A DNA stretch of 64,000 bases, from contig NW_019776043.1 in the NCBI RefSeq assembly GCF_001039355.2, forward strand, positions 21,583 through 85,582. Reading direction: 5' to 3'. Numbering within the stretch: the first letter of the stretch is position 1; every line of letters begins with the position of its first letter. The notes beneath the pieces were generated by a model. That model saw only the letters and a program-made list of their open reading frames with translations. It made no database searches and was not told the origin of the DNA. Positions 35,307 to 47,544 of the stretch are shown here, piece by piece. Position numbers and translations under genes: made by a program. This stretch comes from Lingula anatina. Taxonomy: Eukaryota; Brachiopoda; Lingulata; Lingulida; Lingulidae.

Positions 35307-38300
35307 GGTTCAAGAAACATTGGTAACTGTAAATATAAATTAAAGGGACCTTTCACAATGAAATGTGTCGACATAGCTGGTGCGCACTCACTCAACGGAC
35401 AATCTCAATGTATGAAATCAGATAGTGAGGCGACAATTAAACTGCAATCCTGAATGAAAGTTTTTGGACTGAATTTTCCTTTTCAGTAATCATTTTCCAA
35501 ACATTCGTTTGACTTATGGATAGGACACACTTTTTCATGTTTTCACTTAAGATAAAAAATCAAACGTGTGTAAAACTAAATTTTCATCAACAGGCACCAT
35601 CTGCTCATTTAATTATGAATTCCATAAAATTTAAACTCCAACGCAAATGTACATACACTTCGATGAACTGGAATTTTTAACCCTTCTCCAGATCTTTATT
35701 TACATAAGATGTATATTTTACGCAGTGAAGTGTAAAAATTCACTACACAGGTTTTACTGAATATATAGATAAGTTTATCACTCAAGCATTAACAGATGTG
35801 TAGCGTTTCAATCAATTAACGAAACTGGTGGCGAAATAGTCCGCATAAGTGAAAGGCATTGTCGTTAAGATAGAATGATGTAGTGAAGTATTATCCTGAA
35901 ATGAAATCGCTGGTCATTACGAGCACATGAAACTGAAAGGTGTTTTTGTATCCGGAATTCCCTTTCTACTAATTGATAGATAGTCAGGAACAAGGAATAT
36001 TTGTCTGTAAATTTGAAAATAAGAATCACTATCCCGTAGTACTTATCCAACTGAAGAAAGACACGTGCTCGATGTGCAAATACTGCATAACCTTATCTAT
36101 GCAGTAATATGCCCCTGGATATCACTTGATGTGTTTATTGAATGGATTAGGTATATATTTCTAATTAATCCACCGAGTCCAGTTTTGTACAGATAGTTAT
36201 AATTTTGTTTGTTCCATTTCTCCAGCAATATGCACTGTAGAAGACTTTGGGATAATTTTGAGGACAGCTGGACTTTGAGTTAAAAATAGTATAGTGGGTG
36301 TATCCGGCACGTGTTAATGCGGAGTGTTGCTTCTGTATCATTGTTGACGCGTCATCTACATATCTGCACGTACGCCCCGACTTTCCTCGTTATTCATGTA
36401 TCTAGATTAAGGCCAGCTTGGAAATTGTATTCAAATTCTGTTTCATTATTTAATTAATAATAATCTAATTTCTTAATCTTATTATGAAAAAAAAAACAGT
36501 TCCAAGTTTCCTTCAAAAATATAACCAACTTATCGCACATGCCTAACGTATAGGTTATCAATAAAAAACAATTTTACAAAATGAATATGTATGAAGATTA
36601 AGCGAAGCATAACATTTTGTAAAGAACACACACGAGGCCAAAATATGTACGGCCTCGTGCCAGAACGTGCCTGGACATCTACATACCTCTTTGTTTACAA
36701 AAATATTTTGCCTCGTCCCTTTAGTTTTATAGGTGACACGTTTTTCCACGAAACTGTAATTTGGACAAATATCCACAATAAGACGATTGACATGCAACAA
36801 TAAAAAGAAATTAATCAATTTATCTTATGGTTTATATTTCGTGGAAGTTGGTCACTTTAGGTGGGCCCCAAAATGAAATTGCAAAACCTCAAAATGCTGA
36901 ATCTATTTTAAATCAATGTTGATGAACTTTGTTGGGATCCTTTCATTATGAAGGTAAATAATAAAATCCAAGATATATGTATAAATGGTATATATACGAA
37001 ATTGGTTTAGAATAGGTGTCTTACGTTATATTACGTATAACTTATAATAATTCACGTTTTTATACATGTATCAACAATAACATATGACTTACTGATAACT
37101 ATATAGGCCTATTGTGTAAACTATAATCTTTATCATTTTAATGCTTTATTCTATTTAATTTTCAGTTTCATGAATAATAATGTTTATGTTTGATATTTGT
37201 TTATAAGTTATGATTTATTACATAGGTACATTATAATTATTCTCTATTTTCGGAGATTCTGATGGACTTGTGCATAAATTTTTTTATTGATGACAGATTT
37301 GTCGCCTTTAATAATTTACGTAAACCTCTAGTATATATATATAGATGGAACTGAATTTTCGGATAAAGTTATCATCTGATTTGGTAAATGAGTAAATTTT
37401 GATTATTTTGTAGAAGGTTTGATTATAAAGATGAGCAGTTGGAGTTCATGAAGCCGATTGATTCTGCTCATTATCTGATGATATCAGAAGATTATATGGT
37501 AGATATGCTGCATAAGATACCATTAAGCATTAGTAAATGAACTATGCAAGCGATATATTATGGAATGTTTCAGAGTTGATTATAGGCATAATATTCTAAC
37601 TGCGACGCTTATATGTTGGTGGTTTTTTTAGTACTGTAATGATTTCCTAATACATGATGGTTGAGATTTGACATGTGAATAACACTTGAATTACGATGAC
37701 CTATTTATTGAAATCATAAGAAATGGAAGTAGTTATGTTCTAACAAAAAGTGTTATGACACAATGTCTTATTTGTGAATAGATCGAATTATCGATTAATG
37801 CATACAGTATAGATTTATATCAGGTTTCTCTTCTTTTACGTCATCGAGTTTGATGTAATTAAGCATTTGCTTTGATTTGCTTTGCTTAAAAAAAGATAAA
37901 AAAGGAGTGTATAGTGTAAAGGTTTTTAACTTTAGGACGAACTCTTGGGAGAAAAGGGTGCATGTTGTAACCTTGATAGCTTTCATGTGCATCTTCACTA
38001 ACTGAAAGTAATAATAAAACGGGAATCAAATAAGTAAGGCGATAGGGAGTTAGTGAGTGCAAGTTCAATTTCCTTAAAAGTCGACAGGTGCAGAAACTGT
38101 TTCAGAGTTACAGAAAGACGGATCAGGCCAATGCCACGTTTACTTTTATTTGCCTGGTTAATTTTACATTGTGCTTTCTGACATGTGCGTAACGCATACC
38201 AACTAAGTTTTGCATATGATCCAAGTATATTAGATATATTTTATTGAAAACAAGGATCTTAGAAATTACTTAGAAAGGAAATATTGAATGTAGGAATGTG

Positions 38301-39160
38301 ACATGAGAACGGTTAATTTCTTGTTATCACCCAAAAGATGTTGTAACAAAAGTAAGTGAATTTGTATTAAAAGTAAGTCGGTGAATAAAGGTTTGAAAGC
38401 TCCAACTTGTCGTCGTTGTCACTATAATAACTGCAATCATCTAGATTTAATGCAGTCTCAGTCTTCCTGTGGTGTTGGAAACGGACATAACCCGCCGCTC
38501 CTGGAAAGAAACTTTTTATTGCGTCTTTAAATCGCTTTAGAAAAAGGCTTTCATTTTTAAAACGTTTTCAAGTCCGATACCAAGCCGCTCTTAGACGTTT
38601 TGGGGTACTTCATTACGGCGTCTTCGATTTGGTCGTTAAATACTAGATGTATTATAATTTAATTTTTATATTGTTTTCCCAGACCTTCGATTTTATATTT
38701 ATTTTATTCAATTTCTGTACAGTTTTTTCGTAATGTTAAAATTATTTATTTATTTATTTATTTCCGCTCTTGTTGTTTTTTAATCTTCAAAATATCCTAA
38801 ACAAGTAGTATCCTTGCGACACAAGGTTACTCTGTAATATATATTTCAATTTATGCTGTGAAATAATAGCCAGCTAGTCCGCTGATCTCGCGAATCAACC
38901 AAATGACCGTTAGTTGAGTTGCTTAACTGCAAGTAATTATTCCCCTCCCCTCCCCCGAACGTCATACTGGCAGGTTTCCAAATAAAGACTATACTGCAGA
39001 AAAAGTTTGGGGCCCAAAAGAGAGTCATCCAAGGACACGTTTGGGGAACACGTTTGAACACGCCATGATGGACATTTACAGGTGTAGGACCAGAGCAGAG
39101 CCTCTGGTAAACAGTTTAGAACCAAGGGACCGAACTTGATTTGAGGACCAGAAGAGAGGC
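35307..39160 (+). repeat. 3' flank module of the array, copy at 35-39 kb
   Basis: Segments here recur behind the other copies (45-47, 50.5-52.3, 55-56 and 60-62 kb). Examples are CCAGATCTTTATTTACA, TTGTTGACGCGTCATCTACA, GATGAGCAGTTGGAGTTCAT and GTCGACAGGTGCAGAAACTG. The 38380-38700 part, with 'tttgaaagctccaacttgtc', recurs near 46940 and 61840. No open frame is convincing; it may include 3' UTR. Confidence 0.75.
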
Positions 39161-39241
39161 TTAACAAGTGTTGAGGCTTACCTGTGCAAATGAATGGGAA
39201 CCAGACTCTCTATCATTGGGGTCTCTCTGTCACTTCACACC

Positions 39242-39430
39242 GGATGTTTCTAACTGGTAGAAAAGCTATCCATCCAACAATAAATATATTTTGTGAAAAA
39301 AGGAAAAAAAAACGTTAAACTTGACTTTGATATTTCAAGAATTGTGGCGCCGATTCTGCTTTCGGAGCCGTTTCGAAAAGCAATGACAAGTTTTGGGAAA
39401 AGCATTTCATTGACGGAGAGGTAGATAGTT
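39242..39430 (+). pseudogene. relic of the family's 3' end, b
   Basis: It is the paralogue of the relic at 30010-30200, with the same TGTTTCTAACTGGTAGAAAA junction and the same broken frame. The decay therefore predates the spacer duplication. Confidence 0.75.
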
Positions 39431-41308
39431 ACCATATAATTAATCAATAAATGACCATTATTCAATTAATTCATTAATAAAAAGCATTATTTAATTAATT
39501 CATCATCACCAAAATTTAATCATTCCTTCTTTGGGCGATTTTATAATTCTATTTCATATAGAAATTGCTCACTCTAATAATATCGGAAGAGATGACAGAA
39601 TTTAAAATGCGAAAAGAGTAAGGAATCGACCATCTGCAGGAACAGCCTAACCCCCTGTTGCACTAACAAACAAATCAGTTCATTATAGGTCTATCATCTA
39701 TCTACAAATAAATAAATAAATAAAAATAAAATAAATAAATAAATTAATTAATTAATGCAACAAAAATCTCAAAAATTGTAGCAACTATCGCGGACAAAAT
39801 TTTACCACAAGCGCACAAACTCACAAACAAGCAGAGTAATAGACTTGCAACATTGTTTCCGTAAGTGATGAAAATACTTTTATGATATTTTCCATTTTAA
39901 GGGAAAGGGCGAAGAAGCGGGCACAACGAAAACTAAGGAATGGGTACGTGTTCTCTATACCCTCTCCAGGATTAACCATTGAAATATAATATCAACCATA
40001 AAATGAAAAAGAAACTATAGACAATGTGCTTCTAATATGTAAACCATGCTGTTGAAATGATGAACACATTCTATCTGTAAGTATGTGCATTGCTATCATG
40101 TGTGTCTGTAGTCGCCGTCGTCGTCGCCGCAGTGCATTCTCAGAAATAAGTGCAAAACAGGTTGACCTATTGTTCTTAAAAGATACAGAATAGATGAATA
40201 TTAGTAAAGGGCAGGTCACCTTTGAAATCAGCTTGATTGGACTTTTTTTCCTAAAAAACATTCAAGATTTCGTAACTTCCGGGGGCTATAAGATATTGTG
40301 CAACGTTTGGGCACTGAAAGCAACCTTGACCCTGTTACATAATTGGGTCCTTTAATGTATAGTAGAAGCCTGAACGACTGTCTCTAAATAATGCACTTCT
40401 CTTTTATAGATACACTTTAGAACTTGACTCTACAACGTTTTTTCTTTTCCTCTGTAGTTTGACATTTTACTCAAAACTGAAGAGATATTGCCATTCTATC
40501 CTAACAATCTAGGCAATGTTGTCCCCGGAAGTGGGTACGTCTCGCAATAACGACGCGACATCGCGGTATTGTGGCGCACATGCAAACGAGACAAAGGTGC
40601 CCTATTGCATCATAATTGACAACCTTTTTCTGCTTTTTGTCCGTACATTTGACAGTTTTGTTGCCCTGATTTTGCACACAACGCAAGCAAAACATTGCCT
40701 AGATACCACCTTTTGTATGGTGTGCCAAACCAGCAGGTACAATGAAAAAGCGTAATTTGAGCTTATCCTCTAGTATTGTTAACGATCGCGTCAATGAATG
40801 ATTACTAATAAGGATTGACTGAGACTGAGTCAACAAGACTAATGGAGTGCTTGTTTGAAAGTGAAAGTGCAGTATTGGTTCTCAGCCGTCGAAAAGGCTA
40901 CCGGTGAGATTAATGCAATATATATTTTACAAGATATATAGCACCAGCTAGCTTACTGCATGTGCACGTCCAGTAGCATTTAAATTATGCTCATTCAGCC
41001 ATAATAAGCTTTTCAAACCACTATACAAGGGGTACGCGGATGGAATACTGATTAGAAATCATCTAGGATGATACAAAGCAAAAGTAGAATCTAAAACATT
41101 GTCCCAAGACAAGTCCTAAAAGTGTAAACTCCAATAATGTACACCGATTACGGCTGTTTAGACTATAACATCTCAGACGGTTATAAACAAGAACAGTTTG
41201 GTGATATATTGTCTCAAACATTTTCAATAAAATTTTATAAACGCACCAGAGCGCGAATCCCCTTGTATTCATAGCTACACCGAATACTTTGACATTGTGT
41301 CAGCAGAC

Positions 41309-41673
41309 ATGGCCTTGTGGTTAGACCGGATGGCCTTGTGGTTAGAGTGTCCGCTTCCGGAGCGGGAGGACGTGGGTTCAAAATCCGTCCGGGGACACAC
41401 CAGTCCTTTATAAACGGTACCTGCTGTCTCCCCGCTTGGCACTCAGCACTTTGGGGTTGAAGCAGGGTCCTGTTCAGGCAGAGAACGATATTGTAAGTTT
41501 GATAGCACTCAGCGCCTCACACGGCAGCGGGGCTGTATCCTCCCCAGGGAGGCGAGATTGTGTACACAGCGTGTTTTGACCAGATGTATACTTGTTATAT
41601 GTATGTACATATTTGTAAAGTCTAACGAACATATTCATATGGAGTTAAGACTTAAAATAAATGTATTATTATT
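41309..41673 (+). mobile_element. tRNA-derived SINE, 365 bp
   Basis: The head folds like a tRNA: box A TGGTTAGAGTGT (41339-41350), an anticodon arm with loop TTCCGGA (CCG), and box B GGTTCAAAATCC (41375-41386). The tail ends in ATTATTATT. Paralogous sites near 33371 and 42684 read CAGCAGACAGCTGCTTTTGT without it, so both ends are seen. The first 20 bases or so (GGATGGCCTTGTGGTTAGA-like) are partly doubled at the 5' end. It is non-coding and depends on a LINE elsewhere. Confidence 0.88.
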
Positions 41674-42915
41674 TTGTAAAGCAAGAAAGGCTTAACCAAA
41701 AAACAGGTCAGAACATATTTCCATTTAGACCTCACGTGCTTCAGGGGCGAAATGCGCAGGATATAACTGAAACTTTATAACCACGCACATATATGTTTTG
41801 AAATATTGAATACAATTTTGAGTTCATTCATTTTTATTTTTTGACACTTCAGCATGTGAAATGCACCTCTATATTGGGTTTGGGTGTCTATCTTAACAAA
41901 CTAGGCAATGTTATCCCCGGAAGTCTTGCAATAACGTCGCGCCATTGCGGTATTGTGGCGTACATGCAAGGTGTCCTGTTGCATCAAATTTACAACCTTT
42001 TTGTGCATCTTTATTTTCTGGTTTTCGTCTGTACATTTGACGGTTTTGTTGCCCTGATTTCGCAAGCAAAACATTGCCTAGCTACCACCGTTTGTATGAT
42101 GTGCCAAACCGGCAGGTACAATGAAAAGGCGTAATTTGAGCTTATCCTCCAGTATTGTTAACGATCGCGTCAAAGAAAGATTACTAGTAAGGATTGAGTG
42201 AGACTGAGTCAACAATACTAATGGAGTGCTTGTTTGAAAGTGAAAGTGCAGTATTGGTTCTCTGCCGTCGGAAAGGCTACCAGTAAGATTAATGCAATAT
42301 ATATTTTTACAAGATATAGAGCACCAGCTAGCTTACTGCATGAATACGTCCAGTAGCATTTTTATTATGCTCATTCAGCCATAATAAGCTTTTCAAACCA
42401 CTATTCAAGGGGTACGCGGATGGAATACTGATTAGAAATCATCTAGGATGATACAAAGCAAAAGTAAAATCTAAAACATTGTCCCTAGACAAGTCCTAAA
42501 AGAGTAAACTCCAATAATGTACACCAATTACAGCTGTTTAGACTATAACATTTCAGACGGTTATAAACAAGAACAGTTTGGTGATATATTTTCTCAAACA
42601 TTTTCGATAAAATTTTATAAAAGCACCAGAGCGCGTATCCCCCTGTATTCATAGCTACACCGAATAGTTTGACATTGTGTCAGCAGACAGCTGCTTTTGT
42701 AAAGCAAGAAAGGCTTAACCTAAAAACAGGTTAGATCATATTCCCATTTATACCTTGCGTGCTTCAGGGGCGAAATGCGCAGGATATAACTGAAACTTCA
42801 AAACTAGGCTGCTAAAGGCGTACTGGTGAGATCAGTAGAGTACCGTAACGACAGGGAAGTTAGGCCCGAATGTTCATAGACCTCACAAGAATATTGATTT
42901 AGTTGGTGTGAACTG

Positions 42916-44592
42916 ATGATGGTGTGCTTAACAAAGAAGAGGAAATCCATTATTTATTTCCTATATATTGCAGCTAAATTTGCATTAGCAACTTTTGATA
43001 TCGCCACTGACTGGGTGGCATACCGAGAAGTTACGGAATACAACTTTGAGTACCAAGAACCAGATGACGCGGGACTTACGGCTTACTTGAAGGATTATTA
43101 TGTTGTATTTTGTATCACCGGATCTTTAGTATATGTGGCACAGACGATTCATTCCATATACTTCTGTTTGCAAACAGTGAAATATTGCAGGCATGCCAAA
43201 TCTAAAATGGAAAAAGAGTTTTTAATTGCACTAGTAATAACTCTTTTTGAGGAGGCCTTTGAAGACCTTCCTTTAGCATATTTGACAATAAGAATGCTCT
43301 CCACTGGATCATGTTTAGTACGGCCAAAAGTAACATCAACTGCAGCTTTTGTGTCAAGGGCTACAAGTATAGCAACAACGATGTACAGATTTCTTTCGTC
43401 TTGGTTTAAGGTCTGGAGTGAACTGTTTCACTGCCAACATTGCCGAGCTTGTTTTCGGATTTTCTTAGCCATTTTAATAACTGCATTATCTATGGCAGCT
43501 TTTTTTCTGGATTTTGCGACCATATTGGCGATGTTAAACAATGAGCGCGCTTTAATCCACGACGTTTTAGAGCATGTGGATATACACCTGGATAAAACCA
43601 ACCTGAAAGATGCCAGCTTCGAGTTCGACAAATGGACGGATCCAGCAGGTTGGATTGATTCCGAGACTATGTTAAGGCTGGCTTCCATTGATGGTGACGC
43701 CGATATAGCAATAGTGGCCAGGGCCAACGTTAACTTTTCACAACCGGCTTTTATGAAAGTGAACCAATCCAGCAAATAAGAACGAGTCGCCATTTTGACG
43801 TACGCCAATGTAGTTTATGAAGCTGGATCAGGTGGTATGGACATAAGACTCCCGTGTAGCACATTTGGTATCCATGGCAACGCGAAAAACACATCGTCTA
43901 CTCAAACAAGGGCGTTCATAGAGACAACGACGACCAGCCATGCTTCGGATCAGTGGACGGGGATAACCAAGGTAGTCACTTTAAACCAACGGACAAATAC
44001 AGAAATGACTCCTGTCAATAATATATCAACAAGCTTGGAATATCCGTTCAATTCAGTGCGTTTGTTCATACCGGACACGACAACTGAACACGCTCCCACA
44101 ACTACCGCCGCTCCGTTTAGCACCGATAGCTTCACTTTGTCAACTGAATACCAAACATCGGATGCAACACAGTCTGGAAATGTGTCTTCAGTTCGGAACA
44201 ACACTTTGAGAACATGTGACATCGTTTTTCACCTTCTGTACATGTCAAGCAAGTCTGCAATTTTCTACGACTACAAGATAGAGACCCGAAGTTCGCCTGA
44301 CGACTGTAATCTTCAAAACGATTCGATTGATGTAACTTTAGAATTCCAAACGATTATGCAAAATACCAATGTTTCTAACTGGAAGCCCAGTGATTCACCA
44401 AGCAACGAAAAATTATTCTGTGGAACCAGAAAACCGTTAAAACTTGACTTTGCTCATTTAAATACGTGTACCGCTGATTCTGCGCTAGGTACCGTGTCCG
44501 AAAACAAAATCAAGTTCTGGGAAATACACTCCAGAGAAGAGGTAGATACGTATCAGTGCTTTGACGTCGGACATTGCAAGCGGATGACTTGA
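42916..44592 (+). pseudogene. membrane-protein family, copy 3 (one nonsense codon)
   Basis: The frame is continuous for 559 codons except for TAA at 43777-43779 (codon 288). The open copies have TTA (Leu) there, in KVNQSSKLERVAIL. Everything else is kept: TFDIATDWVAY, QEPDDAGLTAYL, LFEEAFEDLPLAYLTI, the TM segment ending LDFATILAML, the Cys pattern and the CFDVGHCKRMT end. Two ATGs (42916 and 42919) compete as start. As written it would give a 287-residue protein with all hydrophobic segments and no mucin-like or Cys-rich end. It may be a recent pseudogene, a null allele, a truncated form or an assembly error. Confidence 0.85.
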
Positions 44593-47540
44593 GGTGCAGC
44601 AACATTGGTAACTGTAAATGTAAATCAAAGAGACCGTTGACGATGAAATGTATCGACCTAACTGTTGCGCATTTATTCCACAGAGGATCTCGATGTATGA
44701 ATTCATATTTACAGGCTAACAAGCTCACTTTTCCCCAGCTTCTCTGCATTCTACCGAACACTAGGGAAAGACGTGTTTTTATTGCATTCAGTCAGAGTCC
44801 CCATAGAGTAAGTGCCCAGAGGCTAGGTCGACAGACTTCATTGTGAACGGTCTCAAAGTCTTTAGAGTGTTTGTATTATCGTTCCTTTTAAAGAGTATGG
44901 CACAAAAGTTAGAAAGGGTTAGCATTTTTATTTATCAAAAAAATTCAACATTCGTAAGTTAAAAAAATATCAAAACATTCTATTTTTATTGACTAAAAAA
45001 GGAAAGATACCTTAACTATACTAATGTCGACAAAGAATCTGATATCGTGATCTTCATAAAAAAAGCCACCATTAAATTATCATAATTTGCTTATGTTAGA
45101 CAATTCACACGTGTCAGTGTTCTTATTTGCAAAGTGCAAAACCGAACATATTCCCTAGATAAGTTAAGTAACATCCACTATGGCCTTTAATTAATTTTAA
45201 GGGCTGTTTTTCTCACAAGAGGTCTCCATCACCCAATGAGGTCTCCCATTATATATGTATATCAGCCCTAGAAAGATTTATGCCTATGGTTTTGTGGACA
45301 GTGCATCTAAGGGAACACAAGTTTTTTAATTTCACGTCGGTATAACGTGACAGAGAATCCCCATGGTAAAGGGTCCGCTTGTACATGTACGACTTGATCT
45401 AGAGTTTGACCCACTTAGGTCAGGTTAACCCTAACCATTATAACTAAATGGAGGGCGGACTTTCTGTAACACGGACCATCAGTTTCGTTATACCGGGAAT
45501 GCCGTCTAAAGTGGGCGAGTCCGGCACATGTTGCTGTATCATTTTTCAAGTGTTTATTACTGCTGTATCGTTGTTGACGCGTCATCTACAAATCTGCACG
45601 TACGCCCGGGCTTTCCTCGGTATTTATGTATTTAGATTAAGGGCCAGCTTGGAAATTTTATTCAAAATCGGCAATGAATTATGATTTATTTTAGCCTTAT
45701 TATGATAAAAAAAAGTTAATATACATATACATATATATAATTTAGTATAAAGGAGAACTGAATTTTCAGATAAAGTTATCATCTGATTTGGTAAATGAAT
45801 CGATTTTGTTATTATTTTGTGAAAGGTTTGATTCTATACACGAGCAGTTGGACTGCATGAAGTTAATCGGTTCTGCTCATTATCTGATATCAAAATATTA
45901 TAAGGTATATATGCTGCATTAGATACCATTAAGCATTAGTAAATGAACTATTCAAGCTATGTATTATACCTAGAATGTTACAGAGTTGATTGTAGTCAAT
46001 ATATTCTAACTGCGACGCTTAAATGTTTTTTTTTTTTAGTACTACAATGAGTTCCTTATGCATGATGGTTGAGAACTGACATATGAATAATGCTTGAATT
46101 ACGATGACATTTTTTTTTAAATAATAAGAAATGGGAGTACCGGGTAGTTATGTTCTTAAAAAAGTGTTATGGCACAAAGGGTCCGTAGCCAGCAATTTTA
46201 AAAGGTTTTTTTTCTGAAAAAGTGGACCTCTTTCCATAAAAACTTCAGGAACCTAGATCAAATGTTACCCAGAGTGGACCTTATCCCAGCAAAAGAGGCG
46301 GTTCTTTTGAACCCCCCTTGGCTACGGGCCTGCACAATGTCTTATTTGTGAATAGATCCAACTATCGATTAAGGCATACAGTATAAATTTATGTCAGGTT
46401 TCTTATCTTTTACGTCATCGAATTTGTTAATTTGATGTTATTTAGCATATGCTTTGCTTTGCTTTAAAAAAAGATGAAAAAGGAATGTATGTTGCAAAGG
46501 TCGAGAACGAATTCTTTGGGAGAAAGGGTGTATGTTGTAACGTTGATAGCTTACACGTGTATATTTGCTTATTGAAAGTAATAATAAAAGAGGAATCACA
46601 TAAGTAAGACGATAGGGAGTTATTGAGTGCAAGTTCAATTTCCTTAAAAGTCGACAGGTGCAGGAATTGTTTCAGAGTTACAGAAAAACGGATCAGTCCA
46701 ATGCCATATTTACTTTTATTTTCTTGGTTAATTTCACAATTAAATTGTGCTTTCTGCCATGTGCATAACGTATACCAACTGAGTTTTGCATATGATCCAA
46801 GTATGAGTGATTCAAATTATATTTAGATATATTTTATTGAAAACAAGAATCTTAGAAATTACCTAGTAAGGAAATATTGAATGAAGGAATGCAACAAGAT
46901 GACGTTACGAAAGCAAGTGAGTGTGTAGGAAAAGTAAGTCGGTGAATAAACGTTTGAAAGCTCCAACTCGTCGTCGTTGTCACTATAATAATATATACTA
47001 CAATGTCTAGTTTGAACGCAGTCTATCTCTTGTCATCCTGTGGTTTTGGTAACGGACTTAACTCGACGGCCCTGGAATTAGAAACTTTGAATGGCGTCTT
47101 TAACTCGCTTTAGAAAAACGTCGCTTTCATTTTTAAAACGTTTTCAATACGTATTGAATTAGCTGCGGGAGTCCGATACCAAGGCGATCTTAGACATTTG
47201 GGGGACTTAATTACGACTAAAAACGTTGCGATTTTGTTGTTAAATACTAGATGTATCATAAGGCTTTTTTCCTATTGTCTTCCCAGACCTTCACGGTAGG
47301 CGGAAATAGACCTACCAACATGGAGGTGATGGGTAGGGGTGGAGCTGACCCTGGGAGTTGAGGATTCTACCCATCGACATCGTCTAGCTTAATTTGAGCA
47401 ACGGCTACTTAGGCAGAGATCAGATATTTTAAGAGTATTATCTGTTTATCTGATATAGCAAAAAGCTCAACTGCATGTACTAGGTATTATAAGAAATCGA
47501 AAAGCAAAAACCAAATATCAACAATTTTGCTCTAAATCAG
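44593..47540 (+). repeat. 3' flank module of the array, copy at 45-47 kb
   Basis: It matches the flank behind copy 6 at first (TAGGTCGACAGACTTCATTG, AAAGAGTATGGCACAAAAGT) and then parts of 36.3-38.7 and 61-62.7 kb. The element at 46178-46331 is inserted in it. It ends with a segment (about 47280-47535) that recurs at 62210-62700, where about 230 bp are inserted at 62293-62521. No gene is seen. Confidence 0.7.
46178..46331. mobile_element. short TIR element with GTAGCC ends, copy 2
   Basis: GCACAA flanks both sides (46172-46177 and 46332-46337). The paralogous site near 37755 has a single GACACAATGTC and no element. Its ends are AGGGTCCGTAGCC and GGCTACGGGCCT, inverted. It is 154 bp with no coding capacity. 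The superfamily is unknown to me. Confidence 0.85.
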
Positions 47541-47544
47541 TGGT

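Larger units (their letters stand above)
39165..42760. repeat. array spacer block (paralogue of 29940-33420)
   Basis: The order matches the earlier spacer: family relic, simple repeat (here AAAT units at 39706-39755), the CTTCCGGGGGCTATAAGATA segment, the GTCCCCGGAAGT segment and the 377-bp-type unit. A second GTCCCCGGAAGT-type unit begins near 41880. This block is present once where 30.4-32.0 kb has it twice. Confidence 0.85.

Noticed and set aside
41329-41400. Possible functional tRNA-Arg gene
   Set aside because: It lacks a proper acceptor stem, box B is altered, and it continues into a SINE body and tail at a site with empty paralogues.
29940-42760. CRISPR-like repeat array
   Set aside because: The repeats are long, diverged spacer duplications in an animal genome, without uniform short repeats and spacers.
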